From a virus, in IMG/VR virus record IMGVR_UViG_3300021961_008712, positions 62,001 through 126,000 of that record: a DNA stretch of 64,000 nt; one strand, given 5' to 3'. The position numbers were made by a program, and so were the translations under genes. The notes beneath the pieces are model-generated. The model ran no database searches. It was given only the letters and a program-made list of their open reading frames with translations, and was not told the DNA's origin. This document shows positions 59,364 through 64,000 of the stretch, piece after piece; position 1 is the first letter of the stretch; the number at the start of each line of letters is the position of its first letter.

Positions 59364-61011
59364 AGAATTAGTTTTTAATCACGAAGCAAGACAGCAACTC
59401 TCACAAGGAGTAGAAAAATTAGCAAAGACTGTCGTTTGCACACTTGGACCTGCCGGTAGAAATGTAATTATTGAGCAGGAAGCAGGTAACCCTACTTCTA
59501 CTAAAGACGGTGTTACTGTAGCTAAATCTATTAACTTAAAACATCCAGTAGAAGATATCGGAGCTCAGTTAGTAAAGCAGGCATCTATTAAGACAGGTGA
59601 TCAAGCTGGAGACGGTACTACTACCTCTACCTTACTAGCAAGAGAAATTTTTCAAAAAGGTTTAGGTACCATTGGAAATAATAATGCAGTAGAAGTAAAA
59701 AAAGGAATTGAATTTGCTACTAAAACAGCAGTAGAATATTTACAAAAGACATCTAAAGATATAACGGACGAAGAGCAGCTAAAACAAGTCGCTACTATTT
59801 CAGCTAATAACGATAATGAAGTTGGTGAGTTAATTTCCGCTGCCATGGATAAAGTAGGGCAAGATGGAGTCGTTACTATTGAGGAATCAAAAACAGGAGA
59901 GACCTACCTTGAAACGGTAGAAGGAATGCAATTTAGCAGAGGTTATAAGTCTCCTTATTTTGTTACTGACAATGGCTCTATGACAGCTGTTCTTCGTGAT
60001 CCGTTAATCTTAATTACAGATAAAAGATTAAACGCAGTAAAAGAATTACTTCCTATCCTAGAAGCAGTCTCTCAACAGAACAAGTCACTATTAGTTATTG
60101 CAGATGATATTGATGGAGAGGCATTATCTACTATGGTAGTTAATAAGATGAGAGGTATTTTACCTGTAGTAGCAGTAAAAGCTCCTGACTTTGGAGATAG
60201 AAAAAAAGCTTCTTTAGAAGATATTGCAATCTTGACCGGAGGAACAGTAGTATCGGATCAAAAAGGTATGAGACTAGATAAGTTTCAACCCGAATGGTTA
60301 GGTAAAGCCGGTAAGGTTACTGTAACTAAAGATAAGACTACTATTATTGATGCTAAAGGAAAAGATGTTGATATTGAAGAAAGAATTATTGATATCAAAA
60401 ATCAAATCGATGATTCTAATTCCCCTTTTGAAAAAGAAAATTTACAAGATAGATTAGGCAAGCTTGTAGGTGGTGTGGCCGTAGTACATGTCGGTGGTTA
60501 TACAGAAGTAGAGTTAAAAGAGAAAAAAGATAGAGTAGATGATGCTCTCCACGCCACCAGAGCTGCTTTAGAAGAAGGTATTCTTCCTGGAGGAGGAGTA
60601 GCGTTACTAAATGCAAGTACCTACCTACTTAATTTAAAAAAGAAAGGTGAATTCAAAACAAAGACAGCTAGTGAGCAAGTAGGTATTCAAATACTTACAG
60701 AGGCTATTCAAGCTCCCTTTACTCAGATTTTGTACAATGCCGGTAAACAGAGAGAAGAAGTAGAAGATATTCAGAAACTAATTAACTCTAAAACAAAAGA
60801 TGATTGGTACGGTTATAATTCGAGAAAAGAAGAGTATGCTGATATGTTTAAAGAAGGTATTATAGACCCAACTAAGGTTACGCGTCTAGCTTTGGAGAAT
60901 GCAGTTTCTGTTGCTGGTACAATGTTAATTACTGAAGCAGTAGTATCAGTTGAGAGAGATGAAGAAAATACTAAGAAACAACCAGACGCACAACAAATGC
61001 TATTAGGATAA
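59356..61011 (+). CDS. groEL: GroEL chaperonin (60 kDa)
   Basis: 551 residues, full length. VVCTLGPAGRNVIIE, TSTKDGVTVAKSI, the ATPase GDGTTT (Asp of 86-90), and GGGVALL near residue 415, with apical and intermediate domains in between. The end is QMLLG instead of the GGM repeats, so no flexible tail. Phage-encoded GroEL is rare; a complete GroES/EL pair is expected to fold late phage proteins independent of the host. Confidence 0.95.
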   Translation: MNKELVFNHEARQQLSQGVEKLAKTVVCTLGPAGRNVIIEQEAGNPTSTKDGVTVAKSINLKHPVEDIGAQLVKQASIKTGDQAGDGTTTSTLLAREIFQKGLGTIGNNNAVEVKKGIEFATKTAVEYLQKTSKDITDEEQLKQVATISANNDNEVGELISAAMDKVGQDGVVTIEESKTGETYLETVEGMQFSRGYKSPYFVTDNGSMTAVLRDPLILITDKRLNAVKELLPILEAVSQQNKSLLVIADDIDGEALSTMVVNKMRGILPVVAVKAPDFGDRKKASLEDIAILTGGTVVSDQKGMRLDKFQPEWLGKAGKVTVTKDKTTIIDAKGKDVDIEERIIDIKNQIDDSNSPFEKENLQDRLGKLVGGVAVVHVGGYTEVELKEKKDRVDDALHATRAALEEGILPGGGVALLNASTYLLNLKKKGEFKTKTASEQVGIQILTEAIQAPFTQILYNAGKQREEVEDIQKLINSKTKDDWYGYNSRKEEYADMFKEGIIDPTKVTRLALENAVSVAGTMLITEAVVSVERDEENTKKQPDAQQMLLG

Positions 61012-61763
61012 TGAAATACAGTTTTATAGTAGATTGGCTTAAGGAGTATAGTACTTCTAATAATGATAGAAACTTTGTAGTAGGTGTATCGGGCGGTATT
61101 GACTCCGCCCTTACTTCTACCCTCTGCGCTGAAACCGGTATTACAACTTATGTTGTTTCAATGCCAATTAAACAAGGACATAGAGAAGTTCAACTAGCGG
61201 AGGACCATATTGAATGGTTAGTAAACAAATATCCAAATGTTATTCCGTTAAAATACGAATTAGACAAAGTGTATGAGCAATTTACATCTCTATTCGAAAA
61301 CGTAAATGATTTAGCAAACGCTAATTCTAGATCAAGAATTCGAATGACCACACTTTACCATATTGCTCAAGTTACCCATTCACTAGTAGTAGGAACTGGT
61401 AATAAAGTAGAAGACTTTGGAATTGGATTTTTTACCAAATATGGCGATGGCGGCGTAGATATCTCACCCATAGCTGATCTAATGAAATCAGAAGTTAAAG
61501 AAGCAGCTTGTGAGTATCAATTACTATTAGATATTATAGATGCTAAGCCTACTGATGGTTTATGGGATGATAGCCGAACCGATGAAGATCAAATTGGTGC
61601 TACTTATGATGAATTAGAATGGGCTATGACATTTGGAGGTAAAAAAACAGGACTAAAAAAAAGACAAAAAGAAGTACTTAATATCTTCTACGGACTCCAG
61701 ATTCAAAATAAACATAAAATGAATCCTATTCCTATCTGTCTAAAACCACAAGATGTTAAGTAA
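61011..61763 (+). CDS. nadE: NAD synthetase (NH3-dependent type)
   Basis: 250 residues. PP-loop VGVSGGIDSALTS at about residues 24-35, NANSRSRIRM, GTGNKVEDFGIGFFTKYGDGGVDISPIADLMKSEV are diagnostic for NadE; no glutaminase domain. Amidates nicotinate adenine dinucleotide to NAD. Its ATG shares its A with the groEL stop. Overlaps the next gene by 11 bases. A phage-encoded NadE would boost NAD during infection. Confidence 0.92.
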   Translation: MKYSFIVDWLKEYSTSNNDRNFVVGVSGGIDSALTSTLCAETGITTYVVSMPIKQGHREVQLAEDHIEWLVNKYPNVIPLKYELDKVYEQFTSLFENVNDLANANSRSRIRMTTLYHIAQVTHSLVVGTGNKVEDFGIGFFTKYGDGGVDISPIADLMKSEVKEAACEYQLLLDIIDAKPTDGLWDDSRTDEDQIGATYDELEWAMTFGGKKTGLKKRQKEVLNIFYGLQIQNKHKMNPIPICLKPQDVK

Positions 61764-62244
61764 GAGAGAATTAATACTTATTCTTTTTGTTGCAGTAGCA
61801 GTCTTAGTTAGACTACTACCCCATCCGCCTAATTTTACACCCGTTACTGCACTTGCTATTTTTGGTGCAACAACGTTTAATAATAAAGCTTTAGGAACTA
61901 TATTACCATTAATAGCATTAGGTATATCCGATATATTTCTAGGGTTTAGTACAATTACATTTTGGGTCTACGGATCTTTTATTCTTATTAGTTTGCTATC
62001 TATATACTGGAAAGAGGTTAAATTACAATATGTTTTACTAAGTTCCTCAGTATTTTTTATAGTAACAAATTTTGGAGTATGGATTTTAGGTTACCCTAAA
62101 TCATTAGAAGGATTGGTCTTATGTTATACATTAGCAATACCATTTTTTCTAAATTCGGTACTAGGAGATTTATTTTTCACCTACGTACTTAAATACAGTT
62201 TCAAAACAGTAGAATCTAAATTAAAATTAAAATTATGTCATTAA
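61753..62244 (+). CDS. Integral membrane protein, ECF-transporter S-like (DUF6580 type)
   Basis: 163 residues, mostly hydrophobic with about five membrane segments. PNFTPVTALAIFGATTF, ISDIFLGF, FWVYGSF, TNFGVWILGYP and CYTLAIPFFLNSVLGDLFF form a pattern I recognise from a small family of vitamin/ECF-like membrane proteins. Its overlap with nadE suggests uptake of a NAD precursor or a related vitamin, which is inference. Phage-encoded transporters are uncommon. Confidence 0.7.
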   Translation: MLSKRELILILFVAVAVLVRLLPHPPNFTPVTALAIFGATTFNNKALGTILPLIALGISDIFLGFSTITFWVYGSFILISLLSIYWKEVKLQYVLLSSSVFFIVTNFGVWILGYPKSLEGLVLCYTLAIPFFLNSVLGDLFFTYVLKYSFKTVESKLKLKLCH

Positions 62245-62408
62245 AACAAGAATTATTTGAACAAATTGCAACACAGTTTGCAATCCTAGAGGAAAACAAC
62301 AACGGTAGTACTAAAGCTTCTCAAGCAAGAGCTAGAAAAGCAGCAGGCGAACTTAAAAAATTAATTACTCCTTACAAAAAAGCCAATATGGACGAAGCCA
62401 AAGGCTAA
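62235..62408 (+). CDS. Hc1/histone H1-like small DNA-binding protein
   Basis: 57 residues, starts ten bases before the end of the membrane-protein gene. Sequence MSLKQELFEQIATQF then TKASQARARKAAGELKKLI and Lys-rich end is the form of Bacteroidota histone H1/Hc1-like proteins. Likely binds DNA. It supports a Bacteroidota host. Too short for the ORF cut-off but clear in reading frame and stop. Confidence 0.7.
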   Translation: MSLKQELFEQIATQFAILEENNNGSTKASQARARKAAGELKKLITPYKKANMDEAKG

Positions 62409-62410
62409 GA

Positions 62411-63373
62411 ATGAAAACCGTATTATTACATAAGATGTGTGCCGGCCTTGGAGAAGTTTTCCATAGTTGGTACACTCTTATTAATATAGCAAGAGTCCAA
62501 AAGCAAAAAGGACACCATATTGAATTAATTATAGATTACTCACACCAGCTTGATAGATACTTTCCTCCCGGAACGTTAGATCTATTCTTTGATCTTGATA
62601 AACTTCAGAGAGATTACTTTGATGAAATTATAATTTCCGAAACACCAGTTGAGTTAGATAACCCTACTATGAATTGGGGGAATAATTGGATGTTAAAAAC
62701 AGAAGATGAAACAGGTCTATCAGAATTTTATTTACTTAGTGCTGAAGCTTTAGTTAGAGAAGGTAGACGTACAGCTGTATTTCCTGAAATTACTACTGAG
62801 TTTGCTAGGAACTATGTAGATAATATCATTAAGGTACATAATTTAGAAATTAACCAAGCTCACCATATTAGATTAATAGACGGATATGAAAGAGAACAAG
62901 AAGTTTCTAAAATCGTAGACTTAGTTCTTCCTAACCTAGAAGATAACGACATAGTATTAAGTAATAGCTCTATAGTTAAAAAAGCTGTTAAAGAAAGAAG
63001 CGATAAAAAATTACTCTCTATACACAACCCTGTAGAAGGAATACTCAGTAATCATTTTACAATACTCCCTAGAGAAGTGCCTAAAGACCTTCAATTTGTT
63101 AAAACTCTTTATACCTACTTGGATATGATAGTTCTTACAAAAGGAAAACATTTTCATAAGTATACAATTTATGATGACAATTTCTGGTCTTCATTCTTAT
63201 TTTATACAGCATTAAAACAACCTAACTATACAGAACACCAAATCTCTAAGGATCTCATACAAGGTACTTGGATTAATAGTCATCTTGCAGATAGTAGTTA
63301 TTTAGGTGCTTTAGAGAAAGAGCTGCAGGGGCGCTTTTCTCTCTCTCGACGAAGTCGCCACGCGCGAATTTAA
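62411..63373 (+). CDS. Possible glycosyltransferase-like protein with GC-rich 3' end
   Basis: 320 residues. N-terminal MCAGLGEVFHSWYTLINIARVQKQKG resembles the GxGNxL/GLG region of GT11/NodZ-type fucosyltransferases, and LSNSSIVKKAVKE the S-N-D region, but I cannot confirm either. The last 16 residues (LQGRFSLSRRSRHARI) are encoded by GC-rich DNA (63321-63368) unlike the rest of the gene, which suggests a recent change at the 3' end. Two bases after the histone-like gene. Confidence 0.4.
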   Translation: MKTVLLHKMCAGLGEVFHSWYTLINIARVQKQKGHHIELIIDYSHQLDRYFPPGTLDLFFDLDKLQRDYFDEIIISETPVELDNPTMNWGNNWMLKTEDETGLSEFYLLSAEALVREGRRTAVFPEITTEFARNYVDNIIKVHNLEINQAHHIRLIDGYEREQEVSKIVDLVLPNLEDNDIVLSNSSIVKKAVKERSDKKLLSIHNPVEGILSNHFTILPREVPKDLQFVKTLYTYLDMIVLTKGKHFHKYTIYDDNFWSSFLFYTALKQPNYTEHQISKDLIQGTWINSHLADSSYLGALEKELQGRFSLSRRSRHARI

Positions 63374-63381
63374 TAAAAGTT

Positions 63382-63963
63382 ATGAATAGATTACTTACTT
63401 TTGGATGTAGTTTAACAGAGGGTATTGGACTTGCCAATAAAGACACTCAGGTATGGGGTCGATTAGTTAGTGATCAACTTAATCTTGATCACGAAAATCA
63501 AGGTGAAGGTGGTAGTAGTAACAAGTATATTGCACATAAGATTCTAAACTTTAATTTTGATCCTAGCGATACTGTCATAGTGTTATGGTCATACCTCCAT
63601 AGATATTGCGTAATTCAAGATGATTTAACAACAGTTGATTTTCTACCAGTAAATAAAGATGCTCGGTCAAAGAGGTTTTACAGAGAGTACTTCAGTGAAT
63701 ATGATTCGACCTTTATGAATATGGTATTCATCAACTACACATACAATTACTTGAATAGCAAGAACATTAACTTTTACTTTGGATTTACCACTACACCATT
63801 AATTAGTCTAGTAGAAAATAGTAAGAGAGTCTTCCCGTTTGTTTACGATGCATATTACAACAAGTACCCAAAAGGACTTGATAACTTACACATGGGGGAA
63901 GAAGGCAATAAAGCATTCGCCAATAAAGTCACAACTTACCTCTTACCAAAACAAATTATTTAA
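63382..63963 (+). CDS. SGNH-like hydrolase
   Basis: 193 residues. Starts LLTFGCSLTEGIGL, where the Ser in GCS is the nucleophile, has QGEGGSSNKYI (blocks II/III) and ends NLHMGEEGNKAFA with the catalytic His. Fifth SGNH gene of the window. Next to the possible glycosyltransferase, so may act on the same glycan. Complete gene. Confidence 0.66.
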   Translation: MNRLLTFGCSLTEGIGLANKDTQVWGRLVSDQLNLDHENQGEGGSSNKYIAHKILNFNFDPSDTVIVLWSYLHRYCVIQDDLTTVDFLPVNKDARSKRFYREYFSEYDSTFMNMVFINYTYNYLNSKNINFYFGFTTTPLISLVENSKRVFPFVYDAYYNKYPKGLDNLHMGEEGNKAFANKVTTYLLPKQII

Positions 63964-63968
63964 AATAG

Positions 63969-63997
63969 TTGTTTATGAACAGAATATTTCGTATATT
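63969..63997 (+). promoter_or_regulatory. Promoter, TTG-N20-TATATT class
   Basis: AGTTG ending 63971, 20 bases, TTCG-TATATTG ending 63998. Its gene starts beyond the window end. Confidence 0.62.
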
Positions 63998-64000
63998 GAA

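Noticed and set aside
1-64000. CRISPR arrays, insertion sequences, integrase or attachment sites
   Set aside because: No regularly spaced repeats, transposase or integrase motifs seen on either strand by eye.

Overview
This window is a stretch of a large, AT-rich, contractile-tailed (T4-like, myovirus-type) phage genome. Every gene I accept is on the + strand, tightly packed, often with ATGA-type overlaps. The phage assignment rests on a tail sheath, tail tube, tape-measure and baseplate block, and on a T4-like replication set: gp32-type SSB, UvsX/RecA, RNase H/FEN-type nuclease, DnaB-type helicase, NrdA/NrdB and a family A DNA polymerase. Capsid, portal and terminase genes are not in the window. 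The host is probably a member of the Bacteroidota. Thirteen upstream regions carry TTG-N19/20-TATATT, which fits the Bacteroidota -33/-7 promoter (TTG ... TAnnTTTG). Starts are preceded by A-rich sequence rather than Shine-Dalgarno sites, and there is a Bacteroidota-style Hc1/histone-H1-like small protein.

Layout. 1-14.4 kb: a sugar/glycan cassette (amidinotransferase tail, two sugar epimerases, a five-member group of putative GT10-like glycosyltransferases, two SGNH hydrolases, a B12-type radical SAM protein, a UDP-glucose-dehydrogenase-like enzyme, a 2OG-Fe(II) oxygenase). 14.8-28 kb: tail genes (sheath, tube, putative frameshifting tail-assembly chaperone pair, 1426-residue tape measure, baseplate). 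28-38 kb: replication and nucleotide metabolism, opened by an unusual second PolA-like protein. 38-44.3 kb: thioredoxin, queC, tRNA-Thr, sulfotransferase-like and carbamoyltransferase genes, and a fibre gene split by an in-frame stop. 44.3-54.4 kb: queD, queE, ferredoxin, folE, a sixth GT10-like gene, a dpdA-like transglycosylase, a formyltransferase, a NadR-like kinase, and queF. 54.4-64 kb: J-domain protein, HNH protein, canonical PolA, Hsp20, GroES, GroEL, NadE, an ECF-like membrane protein, histone-like protein, and SGNH hydrolase.

How the genes may work together. FolE, QueD, QueE, QueC and QueF form a complete GTP-to-preQ1 route. A DpdA-like transglycosylase could insert the base into phage DNA, and an overlapping formyltransferase could formylate it, giving 7-(formylamino)methyl-7-deazaguanine. 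Two of the operons (queD-queE and folE) start with nearly identical leaders that resemble the preQ1-I riboswitch, which suggests feedback control. This is the strongest candidate for a notable system. A second is the sugar cassette with six related GT-like proteins plus carbamoyl-, sulfo- and amidino-transfer enzymes scattered elsewhere, which could build a decorated glycan on the virion or on DNA. All functions are read from sequence motifs by eye; no database search was run.
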